DNA of 57,832 nucleotides, taken from assembly GCA_002399235.1 (NCBI GenBank), contig DHDH01000018.1, positions 1 through 57,832 on the forward strand. The letters are read 5' to 3'. This document shows, in pieces, positions 1 to 9,088 of this stretch. Position 1 is the stretch's first letter; the number at the start of each line of letters is the position of its first letter. Position numbers and translations under genes: made by a program. A model generated the notes under the pieces. That model searched no databases, had not been told where the DNA came from, and saw only the letters and a program-made list of their open reading frames with translations. Source of the stretch: Firmicutes bacterium UBA4881 (GTDB lineage Bacteria; Bacillota; DTU065).

Positions 1-171
1 CAATTATACGGACACAATCAAAAGCCAGGAAAGATATTACTTGTAATTCTAGTATTATCTTTAGACAACTTGACTTAATAAGCAGATATTATTGGCCAGT
101 TAGACAATTATCGGTTATAAGCTGGGTCTCAAAAAAATGACTAACATAAACTTAAATTAGGGGGTAGTAAA

Positions 172-540
172 TTGAAAAACAGATCAAGACTGGCGTATGT
201 GTTGTTGTTGCTAGGGATTTTATTTTTAACGGGCTGTTTTAGAGCTAAGACTGGTAATATAATGGTTAAAGTTGATTTATCCGAATTACAGGAGTACCAA
301 ATTGAAAGCGTAGTGGCTATAATAGTTAACGAAAAAGAAGAGTACTCTGTTGAAGAAATGACTATTACTGGTACTGAAGCAACCTGTAATTTTAAGAATG
401 TTAAAGCAGGTTATTGGTATTTAGCTTTTTTAGTGGAAACAGATACAGGTGTTTTGGATTTTGGTAACAACACTCCTTACAAGGTTGAAGGTGGAAAAAC
501 TAACACAGTGAATATAATATTAAGGAATCCTGCTTCCTAA
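172..540 (+). CDS. small secreted lipoprotein, unknown function
   Basis: A 122-residue protein starting at TTG, with the purine-rich site AGGGGG about 8 bases upstream. The N-terminus is basic, then hydrophobic, and ends in the lipobox L-T-G-C around residues 19-22, so it should be lipidated and held on the outer face of the cytoplasmic membrane (or moved on in a diderm). The mature part of about 100 residues is predicted beta-rich and resembles a small transthyretin- or carboxypeptidase-regulatory-like sandwich (segments such as FKNVKAGYWYLAF). I do not recognise a named family. It stands alone and is followed by a hairpin at 667-710. Confidence 0.75.
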   Translation: MKNRSRLAYVLLLLGILFLTGCFRAKTGNIMVKVDLSELQEYQIESVVAIIVNEKEEYSVEEMTITGTEATCNFKNVKAGYWYLAFLVETDTGVLDFGNNTPYKVEGGKTNTVNIILRNPAS

Positions 541-666
541 TTTAGGTAGAGATAAAAGATGTAGCCAGTTGAATTTAAGATCTGCAAAACAAGTCAATAC
601 TTTGTGAACCAAAAATTATAAAAGCTTAATTTGCCAATAATCATGTACTTCGTGGCAAAAGTTGTA

Positions 667-710
667 AAAAGAGTGGAGGGATCTCATCTTGATGATCACT
701 CCACTCTTTT
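667..710 (+). terminator. hairpin terminator downstream of the lipoprotein gene
   Basis: A perfect 12-bp stem (AAAAGAGTGGAG with CTCCACTCTTTT) closes a 20-base loop that itself contains GATC/GATC, which can extend the helix. The 3' arm ends in TTTT. It lies 127 bases after the lipoprotein stop codon. Confidence 0.7.
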
Positions 711-848
711 GCGAAATTAAGTTGCTTAAAAGTAAATTTACTAGAAAGCTCTATCGATATTAAGACTAGGTGCTGTAGCACCAATATATAACTATAAACG
801 ACATAATATTAATTAAAATACACTAGCTTCAAGAAAAGTGGTTTTGAA

Positions 849-944
849 ATGGATGGAATAATTATTCGTTTTAATCCGCATATATGCAAGTTTTCTATCG
901 ACAAGGATAATCTAAGGTTTATTTGCAAAACAAAAAAGGAATAA
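849..944 (+). CDS. possible 31-residue ORF in the leader region of the oligopeptide operon
   Basis: ATG at 849, TAA at 942-944, 31 codons. There is no convincing ribosome-binding site, and the product (starting MDGIIIRFNPHICKFS) resembles nothing I know. Listed because it sits directly before the better-supported ORF at 961. Confidence 0.15.
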   Translation: MDGIIIRFNPHICKFSIDKDNLRFICKTKKE

Positions 945-960
945 ATTTAGAGGAGAAGAA

Positions 961-1074
961 ATGCAATTATTGGTGGCAATAATATTTGATATTAAGCGAA
1001 ATGTAGTTAGTAAGGATAAGCCTGTGTCGTTTACGCCGGTTTTGCCTACAATCAGCCAGCAATTAGTTGGCTAA
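961..1074 (+). CDS. possible 37-residue small protein or leader peptide
   Basis: ATG at 961 is preceded by AGAGGAG with a 5-base spacer, a better site than many genes here have. The 37-residue product starts MQLLVAIIFDIKRNVV and is not recognised. The last codons overlap a 7-bp hairpin (AGCCAGC/GTTGGCT, one G-U pair), and the oligopeptide-binding protein gene starts 36 bases later. It could be a leader peptide, a real small protein or chance. Confidence 0.35.
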   Translation: MQLLVAIIFDIKRNVVSKDKPVSFTPVLPTISQQLVG

Positions 1075-1110
1075 ATATTAGTAAATAAAAGAGTGATAGG
1101 AGGCTTTTGT

Positions 1111-2880
1111 ATGAAACGTTTGTGGTTAGTTAGTCTTGTTTGTGTACTATTGACTATGTCGGTAGTGGCCGCACCTTTCGTCGAAAACGAAGACCTCACC
1201 TCGGCAACAAATCCTGTCTTAGGTGGCACACTCTCTCTTTTACTGACAGATTCTCCTCAATCGTTCTTGTTTTATGGAACACTAGATAATAACGCTTACA
1301 CTGTTATCGGTCAGACCATGACTGGCCTAGTTGAATTACACCCAGTTACTAATGCTATTAGGCCTGGCCTTGCTGAATCGTGGTCAACATCAGCTGATGG
1401 TAAAGAAGTGACCTTCAAGCTCCGCGATATAAAGTGGTCTGATGGAGTGCCATTTACTGCTGATGATGTCATCTTTACTTTTGAAAATTTTATTATGAAT
1501 ACTGTTGCTAAAGGAAACTCCGTAGATAGATTCACTATTCTCGATACAACTGACGGTGTGAAAAAGCCTGTTAAGTGGGTCAAAGTTAACGACAAGACCA
1601 TTAAAGCAGTACTACCTTCACCTTTTGGACCGTTCTTTATGAACTTGTCGCATGCTTATATCTACCCTAAGCATAAACTAGAAAGCAAAATTGACAAGAA
1701 TAGGCAAGACTCAGTTAACGAGCTTTGGTTGTCTAACGTCTCCCCTAAAGATATCGTAGCTAATGGTCCATACAGAATAGCTAGCTATGTCATGGATCAG
1801 AAGGTTGTTTTAGAGAAGAATCCTCATTATTGGAAAGTCGATCGCTTTGGTAACAAGCTACCCTATTTCGATAAATTAGAATACTTAATTGTTAAGGATC
1901 CAGAGGTAAGGTTAGCCAAATTTATAGCTGGTGAAGTTGACTATCTGGCAATTACTGCCAAAGACTTCCCAATGTTGAAATCAAAAGAACTTGCTGGCGG
2001 ACCATTTACAGTATTCAAAGCCCAACCTACCCAGCCAACTCCTAGTCCAGTTCATATTGCTTTTAACTTTGATGTAACCGATCCAGAACTAAAAGAGCTA
2101 TTTAGGAATACAGAGTTCAGAAGAGCAATGGAATACCTACTAGATCGCGGCAGAATTATTGATGAAGTCTATAATGGTTTAGCCATTCCTGGTGCAGGTT
2201 TAGTTCTACCAGCAAATAAGGCTTTCTATAATGCCAAGATCGAAAAAATAATCAGACCATATGCTCCTAATAAAGCCAAAGAAATTCTCGACAAACTAGG
2301 TCTTAAAGATAAAAATAAAGATGGTATTAGAGATTTTGCTAGTGGCAAGAAAGTGGAATTTACACTCACTGTGCAAAGTTCACCTCAAGATTACCAGGAC
2401 GTTGCTTTAATTTTCAAAGAGGATCTAGAAAAAGTAGGTATTAAGGTTAACCTACAGATTTTAGATGGTACACTTGTTGGCAATATGTTTGGTGCTGGAA
2501 ACTTTGAAGCTGGTATTAGAGCTTTTGGTAACCAACCAGACCTTGAACTTAGAAAAGCTATTTGGCAACCAGGTACTCAGCTTTATTACTGGCATTATTC
2601 CGCACTAGATAAAGACAATCTCGTGGCCATCACCAAAAACATGTTTGACTGGGAAAAGAGATTGTATGAGCTCTTTGATCAGGGATCAATTAATATAGAC
2701 CCTGCTAAGAGAAAAGCGATCTACGACGAAGTTCAAGAGATTTACCATGATGTTCTTCCTGTTATCTTTGTTTCTAAAGGAATGAACCTCACTGGTGCTA
2801 GCAAAAGTTTAGGTAATGTAACACAAGATAAAGAAGGAATAGTATTCTTCTCAACCTATACTGCTTTTCGTAAGAAATAA
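1111..2880 (+). CDS. peptide ABC transporter substrate-binding protein (SBP_bac_5 family)
   Basis: A 589-residue extracytoplasmic solute receptor of the DppA/OppA type that captures peptides and delivers them to the permease pair downstream. I chose ATG 1111, which has AGGAGG seven bases upstream, over an in-frame GTG at 1093. Residues 1-20 form a signal peptide ending near VVAAP; no lipobox Cys is seen. Family motifs include GLAESWS followed by F.LRD..WSDGVPFTADDVIFTFE near residues 85-125, and the late hinge segment. It is the first gene of a five-gene operon and is separated from the permease by a stable hairpin. The exact ligand cannot be read from sequence. Confidence 0.93.
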   Translation: MKRLWLVSLVCVLLTMSVVAAPFVENEDLTSATNPVLGGTLSLLLTDSPQSFLFYGTLDNNAYTVIGQTMTGLVELHPVTNAIRPGLAESWSTSADGKEVTFKLRDIKWSDGVPFTADDVIFTFENFIMNTVAKGNSVDRFTILDTTDGVKKPVKWVKVNDKTIKAVLPSPFGPFFMNLSHAYIYPKHKLESKIDKNRQDSVNELWLSNVSPKDIVANGPYRIASYVMDQKVVLEKNPHYWKVDRFGNKLPYFDKLEYLIVKDPEVRLAKFIAGEVDYLAITAKDFPMLKSKELAGGPFTVFKAQPTQPTPSPVHIAFNFDVTDPELKELFRNTEFRRAMEYLLDRGRIIDEVYNGLAIPGAGLVLPANKAFYNAKIEKIIRPYAPNKAKEILDKLGLKDKNKDGIRDFASGKKVEFTLTVQSSPQDYQDVALIFKEDLEKVGIKVNLQILDGTLVGNMFGAGNFEAGIRAFGNQPDLELRKAIWQPGTQLYYWHYSALDKDNLVAITKNMFDWEKRLYELFDQGSINIDPAKRKAIYDEVQEIYHDVLPVIFVSKGMNLTGASKSLGNVTQDKEGIVFFSTYTAFRKK

Positions 2881-2886
2881 TTAGTT

Positions 2887-2914
2887 GAGGGGGAAAGCTA
2901 CAGCTTTCCCCCTC
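2887..2914 (+). promoter_or_regulatory. intercistronic stem-loop after the binding-protein gene
   Basis: A perfect 12-bp stem (GAGGGGGAAAGC with GCTTTCCCCCTC) with loop TACA, without a following T-run. This position in import operons commonly holds a structure that stabilises the binding-protein mRNA or partly stops transcription, giving more receptor than permease. That role here is inference. Confidence 0.7.
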
Positions 2915-2949
2915 CTCTGAGCTTGATCAAAGTAGGGGTGAGTGTATAT

Positions 2950-3918
2950 ATGTGGGCATTTATCATAAGAAGAATATTAATCATGATTCCCATGATGATC
3001 CTAGCTTCAATAATTTGTTTTGTTATTATCGAACTACAGCCTGGTGACTTTGTTAGTCAATACCTAGATAATCCAAGAATATCGCCAGAACAGATCAGAC
3101 TTTTACGAGAACAACTTGCTTTAGATAAGCCAGCGATTACAAGATACTTCATGTGGGTTAAAGGTATTGTTACTAAAGGAGATTTTGGTTACTCTTTCGC
3201 TTACCAAAGACCTGTAGGAGACTTAATTTGGGAGCGTATGGGTTGGACTGTTATAATTGCCCTTGTAACAATTGCACTACAATGGGTACTAGCCGTTCCT
3301 ATGGGTATTTATTCAGCCCTACATCCCTATTCGCCAGGGGATTATGTAATGACATTCACAGGCTTTCTTGGTATATCTATTCCAGATTTCTTCTTTGCTT
3401 TGATATTAATGTTTTTTATGCTGAAGATGGGTTCTACCTCCGTTGGCGGATTGTTTTCTACGCAATTTATTGGGGCTCCCTGGACTTGGGCCAAATTTTT
3501 GGATTTACTCAAACATCTATGGATGCCTTTAGTAGTAGTGGGTGTAAGTGGTCTTGCTGGACTTATGCGAGTAATGAGAGGCAATATGCTAGACATTATT
3601 GGTTCGCCATTTATAACTTCACTAAGAGCCTATGGGCTTGATGAAAAAACAGTTAGAAGACATGCTATCAAAAATGCACTTAATCCAATGGTAAGCATTG
3701 CTGGTAGTGAACTTCCTAACGTGTTTAGTGGAACTATTATTACTGCTATTGTTTTAAATCTTCCGACGATGGGACCGTTTTTTTATAACGCGCTATTAAA
3801 CCACGACCAATACCTGGTGATGGCCTTCTTGATGTTCATTGCCTTAATTACACAGATCGGGAACTTGCTTGCTGATATTGCACTAGCTCTTCTCGATCCA
3901 AGAATAAGAATGAGCTAG
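2950..3918 (+). CDS. peptide ABC transporter permease, DppB/OppB type
   Basis: A 322-residue inner-membrane permease subunit. I prefer ATG 2950 (preceded by AGGGGTG) to TTG 2923, which lies just after the hairpin and lacks a site. The N-terminal membrane helix is followed by the typical periplasmic segment (LQPGD, then LREQLALDKP), then the transport domain with about five more helices and the EAA-type loop near residues 215-245 (RAYGLDEKTVRRHAIKNAL) that contacts the ATPase. It pairs with the DppC-type subunit 12 bases downstream to form the translocation channel. Confidence 0.92.
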   Translation: MWAFIIRRILIMIPMMILASIICFVIIELQPGDFVSQYLDNPRISPEQIRLLREQLALDKPAITRYFMWVKGIVTKGDFGYSFAYQRPVGDLIWERMGWTVIIALVTIALQWVLAVPMGIYSALHPYSPGDYVMTFTGFLGISIPDFFFALILMFFMLKMGSTSVGGLFSTQFIGAPWTWAKFLDLLKHLWMPLVVVGVSGLAGLMRVMRGNMLDIIGSPFITSLRAYGLDEKTVRRHAIKNALNPMVSIAGSELPNVFSGTIITAIVLNLPTMGPFFYNALLNHDQYLVMAFLMFIALITQIGNLLADIALALLDPRIRMS

Positions 3919-3930
3919 GGGTGTCGCTAT

Positions 3931-5022
3931 ATGGAAGGAACCAGGAAAAGGGTTACTGAGAGTTTTTTCAAACATAAACTAGGTGTTTTTGGTTTGGTAG
4001 TTTTAGCTATCTTGTATCTGATTATAATTTTTGCTGATTTTATTGCGCCCTATAATTACACAACAACACACAGAAACTTTGTTTATGCTGCTCCTTCGAA
4101 GATTAGATTTCGGGATCTGGAAGGAAAATGGCGAGGTCCTTATATTTGTGAAATGACAAAAGCGAGAGATCCAATTACCTATGAAGTAATTTTTACCGAG
4201 GATTTAAATACAGTAGTACCAGTGAAGTTTTTTGTGCGGGGTGAAGAATATAAGTTTTTAGGTATTTGGACAACAAACCTACATCTATTTGGAGTAGAAG
4301 AGTCACCTGATAAGGCTATGCTGCTTTTGTTTGGTGCTGATAGATTTGGTCGTGATCTCTTTTCGAGAATAGTGGTTGGTGGTCGTGTTTCAATGACAGT
4401 AGGTTTACTAGGAACTTTTTTAAGTGTTTTTATTGGCGCCATTATAGGATCACTCTCTGGTTATTATGGTGGCCGGATTGATATTCTAATTCAAAGGTTC
4501 ATTGAGCTATTACGCTCTTTTCCTCGTATACCTCTTTGGCTAGCACTAGCGGTAATAGTACCTCCCAATTGGCCTAGCACTTGGGTTTACTTTGGCATTG
4601 TTACAGTGCTTTCCTTAATTGGTTGGATGGGCGTAGCTCGAGTTATGCGTGGATTAGTTCTAAGTCTCAAAGAAAAAGAATTTGTTCTTGCTGCTAAAGT
4701 TATGGGTGTATCGGATATGAAAATTATTCGCAAACACTTAATCCCTAACACTTTAAGTTATCTAATTGTGGTATCAACATTATCAATTCCTGGCATGATT
4801 CTGGGAGAAAGCTCTATTAGCTTTCTGGGCCTAGGCATCAAAGAACCGATGACTAGCTGGGGTTTGTTACTCAAACAAGCCCAATCATTAAGTGAACTAG
4901 AGTCTCATCCTTGGTTGATGATACCTGGGATATTTATAATGATTGCCGTGCTCTCTTTTAATTTCGTTGGTGATGCTCTAAGAGACGCGGTCGATCCATA
5001 CAGGACGGTTGAAAAGCTATGA
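3931..5022 (+). CDS. peptide ABC transporter permease, DppC/OppC type, with periplasmic insert
   Basis: A 363-residue permease subunit, longer than the usual roughly 290-300 residues. The extra length is a soluble insert of about 75 residues between the first membrane helix (near 14-37) and the channel domain (from about 125), beginning NYTTTHRNFVYAAP. Such inserts are known in some OppC-like proteins and lie on the outer face. The EAA loop is visible as LAAKVMGVSDMKIIRKHLIPN. The TGA stop overlaps the ATG of the next gene (ATGA), implying translational coupling to the ATPase. Confidence 0.92.
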   Translation: MEGTRKRVTESFFKHKLGVFGLVVLAILYLIIIFADFIAPYNYTTTHRNFVYAAPSKIRFRDLEGKWRGPYICEMTKARDPITYEVIFTEDLNTVVPVKFFVRGEEYKFLGIWTTNLHLFGVEESPDKAMLLLFGADRFGRDLFSRIVVGGRVSMTVGLLGTFLSVFIGAIIGSLSGYYGGRIDILIQRFIELLRSFPRIPLWLALAVIVPPNWPSTWVYFGIVTVLSLIGWMGVARVMRGLVLSLKEKEFVLAAKVMGVSDMKIIRKHLIPNTLSYLIVVSTLSIPGMILGESSISFLGLGIKEPMTSWGLLLKQAQSLSELESHPWLMIPGIFIMIAVLSFNFVGDALRDAVDPYRTVEKL

Positions 5023-6008
5023 TCGATATTTTAGAACGCATTTTGACTGTAACCAATTTAAAAACGTATTTTAGAACACAGCGTGGGACTGTGAAAGCTG
5101 TTGATGATATAAGTTTCCACCTTGATAAAGGTGAAATACTCGCTCTAGTTGGTGAATCCGGTAGTGGGAAAAGTGTCACTGCTCAATCTATTCTAGGCCT
5201 TGTTAAAGTTCCACCTGCAGTTGTTGAAGGAAGCATTTTGTTTAATGGGCAGGAATTAGTTGGTCTTTCTCAAGCAGAATATCGTAAAATCAGAGGTATG
5301 CGTATTAGCATGATCTTCCAAGAGCCTATGTCTTCTTTTGATCCTCTCTATACCATTGGTCAACAGCTTATGGAAGTGGCTAAAGCTCATATGCCTTGGA
5401 CCGAAGAAGAAGCCAAAGAAAAAATAATTGCCACCTTGAAGTCTGTTCATATACCAGAACCAGAAAAGCGGTATGATGAATATCCCCACGAAATGAGTGG
5501 CGGTATGCTCCAGAGAATTATGATTGCCATGGCTCTTATCACGGGACCAGAGATAATAATTGCTGATGAACCGACTACTGCTCTCGATGTGACTATTCAA
5601 GCCCAAGTTTTAAACCTGATGCAAGAACTGCAAAGTAGTTATAATGGCTCTATTATCTTTATTACCCACGACCTGGGGGTAGTCGCTGAAATTGCTGATC
5701 GTGTCCACGTTATGTATGCTGGTAAAATTGTCGAAAAAGCTTCTGTAGAAGAATTATTCAATAACCCTTTGCATCCGTATACAATAGGCCTTTTGACATC
5801 ACGTGTAAAGAGAGAATACAAGGGTTTAGATTTACCCTATATTAAAGGTTATGTACCTAGCGCTGATCAGTTTTCTAATGGATGTCGTTTTAGTTCAAGA
5901 TGTCCCAAAGTAAGGAAAAAATGCCATGAACATTTACCGCCTGATTTAGAGATCGCTAAGGATCACATCGTCTCCTGCTGGCTTTTTGAGGAGAGTGAAG
6001 ACAAATGA
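5019..6008 (+). CDS. peptide ABC transporter ATPase, DppD/OppD type
   Basis: A 329-residue cytoplasmic ATPase that powers import. Visible motifs are Walker A GESGSGKS, signature MSGGM, Walker B IIIADEP followed by TTALD, and the switch His in FITHDLG. The C-terminal peptide-transporter extension carries the cysteine motif GCRFSSRCP.....C and a final Cys near residue 320, a pattern seen in this subfamily and in some members linked to an iron-sulfur cluster. It overlaps both neighbours by four bases. Confidence 0.94.
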   Translation: MIDILERILTVTNLKTYFRTQRGTVKAVDDISFHLDKGEILALVGESGSGKSVTAQSILGLVKVPPAVVEGSILFNGQELVGLSQAEYRKIRGMRISMIFQEPMSSFDPLYTIGQQLMEVAKAHMPWTEEEAKEKIIATLKSVHIPEPEKRYDEYPHEMSGGMLQRIMIAMALITGPEIIIADEPTTALDVTIQAQVLNLMQELQSSYNGSIIFITHDLGVVAEIADRVHVMYAGKIVEKASVEELFNNPLHPYTIGLLTSRVKREYKGLDLPYIKGYVPSADQFSNGCRFSSRCPKVRKKCHEHLPPDLEIAKDHIVSCWLFEESEDK

Positions 6009-6997
6009 AAATCTTAACTACTTCTAATCTAAAAAAGCATTTCCCGATTAGATCAGGTGTTTTCTTGCAAGTTACAGGTTATGTAAAAGCCTTAGAAAAA
6101 GTTAACTTTGCCATCAGTGAAGGGGAAACCATAGGTATAGTAGGTGAATCCGGTTGCGGTAAGAGTACATTAGGTAAAACCATAGTGAAGATCTACGAAC
6201 CTACCGACGGTAAGATTACCTATTTTGATCCTAGTGGCCAAAGTCATGATATTACTAAAAGCCTACCTAGAAAAGTTAAAGCTACATTTAGAAAAGATCT
6301 ACAGATGATCTTTCAAAATCCCTTTGATTCTCTTGACCCTAGAATGACAGTAAAAGATATAATAAAAGAACCAATTGATACCCATAGGTTATTCGATAAT
6401 GAGAAATCTAAAGACGAGTATATTAGAGAATTATTAAATAAAGTAGGTCTTGATACTGAGTATGCTGGAAGATACCCCCACGAGTTCTCAGGTGGTCAAA
6501 GACAAAGAATTGCTATAGCTCGTTCTATCTCTGTTAGGCCTCGATTACTAATCTGTGACGAACCAACTTCGGCTTTAGATGTTTCCGTACAAAGCCAAAT
6601 TATTAACTTGCTTAAAGAGATTCAACGTGAGACCAATATGGCATTTATCTTTATCTCCCACAACCTTGATGTTGTCTACCACATGAGCGATAGGATTCTA
6701 GTTATGTACCTAGGAAATATTGTAGAGTCGGCACCATCTACTTCACTCTTTGGAAAACCTACTCATCCTTATACTAAAGCTCTTATGTCAGCAATTCCTA
6801 GTTGGAATCCCACCAAACGGAAACTAGACAAGGTTAAACTCGAAGGCGAACCTCCCAGTCCCATAAATCCTCCATCGGGGTGTCCTTTCCACCCAAGATG
6901 TCAATATCGCTTAGAAATATGTGACAAAATTAAGCCTGAGCCAATTGAGGTAAGCGAAGGACATTTTAGTTCTTGCCATCTGTATGCTAAACAATAA
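6005..6997 (+). CDS. peptide ABC transporter ATPase, DppF/OppF type
   Basis: A 330-residue second ATPase, expected to form a heterodimer with the preceding one. Motifs: Walker A GESGCGKS, signature FSGGQRQR, Walker B LLICDEP then TSALD, and switch His in FISHNLD. The C-terminal region has GCPFHPRCQYRLEIC and a last Cys, as in DppF proteins. It ends the operon, 43 bases before a strong intrinsic terminator. Confidence 0.94.
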   Translation: MKILTTSNLKKHFPIRSGVFLQVTGYVKALEKVNFAISEGETIGIVGESGCGKSTLGKTIVKIYEPTDGKITYFDPSGQSHDITKSLPRKVKATFRKDLQMIFQNPFDSLDPRMTVKDIIKEPIDTHRLFDNEKSKDEYIRELLNKVGLDTEYAGRYPHEFSGGQRQRIAIARSISVRPRLLICDEPTSALDVSVQSQIINLLKEIQRETNMAFIFISHNLDVVYHMSDRILVMYLGNIVESAPSTSLFGKPTHPYTKALMSAIPSWNPTKRKLDKVKLEGEPPSPINPPSGCPFHPRCQYRLEICDKIKPEPIEVSEGHFSSCHLYAKQ

Positions 6998-7040
6998 TTT
7001 ATTTGTCGAATCGAACCTCTTTGAAGCATATACCATTTGA

Positions 7041-7072
7041 AAAACAGAGTAGGAAAACCTGCTCTGTTTTTT
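7041..7072 (+). terminator. intrinsic terminator of the peptide-transporter operon
   Basis: A 13-bp stem (AAAACAGAGTAGG with CCTGCTCTGTTTT, one G-U pair), loop AAAA and a six-T run. It also sits at the 3' end of the convergent minus-strand gene. Confidence 0.9.
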
Positions 7073-7094
7073 CTCGTGTGCCATGCCTTAGTGA

Positions 7095-8030
7095 TTAATG
7101 AGATAGGGAAAATCCACTATAGCATTTTTCTCGCCATTTTCTCAACCAGTTAAGCTGTCTGTCTATAAATGCTTCATCTACACAGTCAAGCCCATATATC
7201 TCAATAATTGTAGCTTGCAGTTGATAGTGTCTAACTGCAACCAGATCATAAAATGCGCCAAGCTCAGCTGATGTAAGAGTTCTATACTTAGCATAGCCAG
7301 AAAGAAAGCTTTCAAAAATTTGCGTAGTCATATCATAATCTTCAGGTTTGAAAGTAAAATAATCGGTCGCATCACACATCACCATGATGTCGTAGACAGG
7401 GAAAGAATTGCAGGCAGTATCAAAGTCGAGCAGATATAGTTCATTAGAAGATGAATATAACACATTTCCACGGTGCAAATCTCCATGACTAAATCCACGT
7501 GGTAAATCTTTGATCTTACTCCAAAGCAAATCTCCATATTCTATAAATTCTCTAAGCTTGTATGCTGGATATTTTTTCTGGTGTAAGATATCAATATATC
7601 TATCAATGAAAAAGTACTTGTCGTGGACTACTAGGTTACCATTGTAACTTCCCATGATACTGTGAAGCCTACCAACAAGCTCACCTATCTGCTCGGTTTT
7701 CTCACCCTGTTCAGGTTCTCTACCTTCGATATACTCAAATATGATATACCTATACCTACCATTAGAGGTTCCACTTTCCCAATATGGCATACCATTCTCA
7801 GTCAAAACAAGCTTCGGAACGGGAAAATCATGCTTTACAAGATAAAGAAGTATATCAACAGATTGTTTCACCGTATCAGCAAAGGTCTTTGGCACTATCT
7901 TTAGCAGATATTTTGCTTCATCGGTGTACACAATATATGATACACAGCCACCGCTACGCAGAAACTCAATTTTTTCAAATTTAAACGGATAGTAAAGGTT
8001 TAATTCCTTCAAAATATCATGTTCTTCCAT
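7095..8030 (-). CDS. APH/choline-kinase-fold phosphotransferase
   Basis: A 311-residue cytoplasmic kinase of the aminoglycoside-phosphotransferase fold. I chose the ATG at 8030, one base after the stop of the upstream gene, with GGGAGG 11 bases upstream. The catalytic loop HGDLHRGN is near residues 182-189 and the metal-binding DFD near 202-204; a nucleotide-binding lysine is probably that in YLLKIV near residue 44. The fold covers antibiotic kinases, homoserine kinase II and CotS-like proteins, so the substrate is unknown. It follows a broken iron-sulfur protein gene in what was probably one operon. Confidence 0.8.
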   Translation of the reverse strand: MEEHDILKELNLYYPFKFEKIEFLRSGGCVSYIVYTDEAKYLLKIVPKTFADTVKQSVDILLYLVKHDFPVPKLVLTENGMPYWESGTSNGRYRYIIFEYIEGREPEQGEKTEQIGELVGRLHSIMGSYNGNLVVHDKYFFIDRYIDILHQKKYPAYKLREFIEYGDLLWSKIKDLPRGFSHGDLHRGNVLYSSSNELYLLDFDTACNSFPVYDIMVMCDATDYFTFKPEDYDMTTQIFESFLSGYAKYRTLTSAELGAFYDLVAVRHYQLQATIIEIYGLDCVDEAFIDRQLNWLRKWREKCYSGFSLSH

Positions 8031-8031
8031 T

Positions 8032-8943
8032 CTAGTGCTTCCCTCCCACATTCCCAAACATCAGTGCAAGATTACGTGGAATACATCTAAATGGCATGTC
8101 GTTGTTATAAAACCACAGCTTTTTTCTTATACTTTCGGGGAAATCAGCAAAAGTTTTACTATTTAGAATGGCAGATGTATCTTTATTGTCAAACTCGACC
8201 GTTTCGAGCTTAATAAGTCGCTCCTTATTTAGGGGACAGATATCTTGACAGCGTGTGTATTCGATAATACGATGATGCACAGACTTCGGAACCCATTCAG
8301 GAATAGGTATATCATCAAATGCATTCAAATTTGCAAGGCATTTTTCATTGTCAATCAAAAAGCGGTCAGAGAGAATCGCTTTTGTGGGACAGTTATCGAT
8401 GCACTGGCCACATGAAGCACAAATATCAGCATCTTTAACCCCGTGCCAGATATATTCATCTACAGAAATATTGGATAAGTATGTTCCTAAACGAATAAAA
8501 CTACCCCAATCATCTGAGTATGTTATATTGTTTCAACCATATTCACAAAGCCCACTACGCACAGAAAGTCGCTTTTGGGGTAGCCAATGAATGTAATTAA
8601 GTTCAAACCCCGCTTCAGCAAATAGTTTACCGAGCTTATCGTGGACACTGGTGTTTGTATAGCTATCATCGAGCAAGCATTTTACTGTTTTGTTGTCGTG
8701 GTGAAATATTGCATTTGCTAGCGTTAGTTACCAAACCGCAATAACAATAGCTTTCGCTTCAAAATCAAGCTCAGGTACATCTAGTATATATTTTTGGCGA
8801 ATTATCCACTTTTGTAGTTCATTAAGGTTATTCTCATTTTCAAGTTGGGCCATGTCAGACTTAATATCCGAAAGACATTCTATTGGTATAATAGCAAGTT
8901 TGATGCCTTGTTCACGAGCTTTATTGGTAATATCGTCGTTCAT
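8032..8943 (-). pseudogene. QueG-like iron-sulfur protein gene with two in-frame stop codons
   Basis: One reading frame of 304 codons encodes a protein of the epoxyqueuosine-reductase-like, 4Fe-4S double-cluster family. It is interrupted by TAA (plus-strand 8728-8730) and TGA (8533-8535), with no frameshift. The start is ATG at 8943 behind GAGGTGA. Still recognisable are the N-terminal AIVIAV strand, the segment VRSGLCEYG-stop-NNITY, and the ferredoxin motif CASCGQCIDNCPTKAI with a later C...C pair (TRCQDICP). The TGA falls where homologues carry Arg in YGRNN, so one C-to-T change (CGA to TGA) would explain it. The TAG stop touches the next gene's ATG. Sequencing error or recoding are the alternatives. 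Confidence 0.75.
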
Positions 8944-9088
8944 CACAAGTCACCTCAATAATTTAAGAAATTTCTTCTGTCCATGACTTTGGTTATTTCA
9001 TTATAACTGCTTTGCAAATAAACTCCATCTCCGACATGTACCAAGCGTTTATAATAGCCAATTTGGCTATAAACTTATCAATTGTAAG

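Noticed and set aside
1093..1110. GTG 1093 as start of the peptide-binding protein
   Set aside because: It would place the ribosome-binding site inside the gene; ATG 1111 has AGGAGG at the right distance and begins a proper signal peptide.
3228..3641. 137-codon ORF inside the DppB-type permease gene in another frame
   Set aside because: Same-strand shadow of a clear membrane permease; composition is Cys/Trp/Tyr-rich nonsense.
8032..8943. Genome-wide reassignment of TGA or TAA as sense codons
   Set aside because: TGA and TAA are used as normal stops in many intact genes here, including tight ATGA overlaps in the transporter operons.
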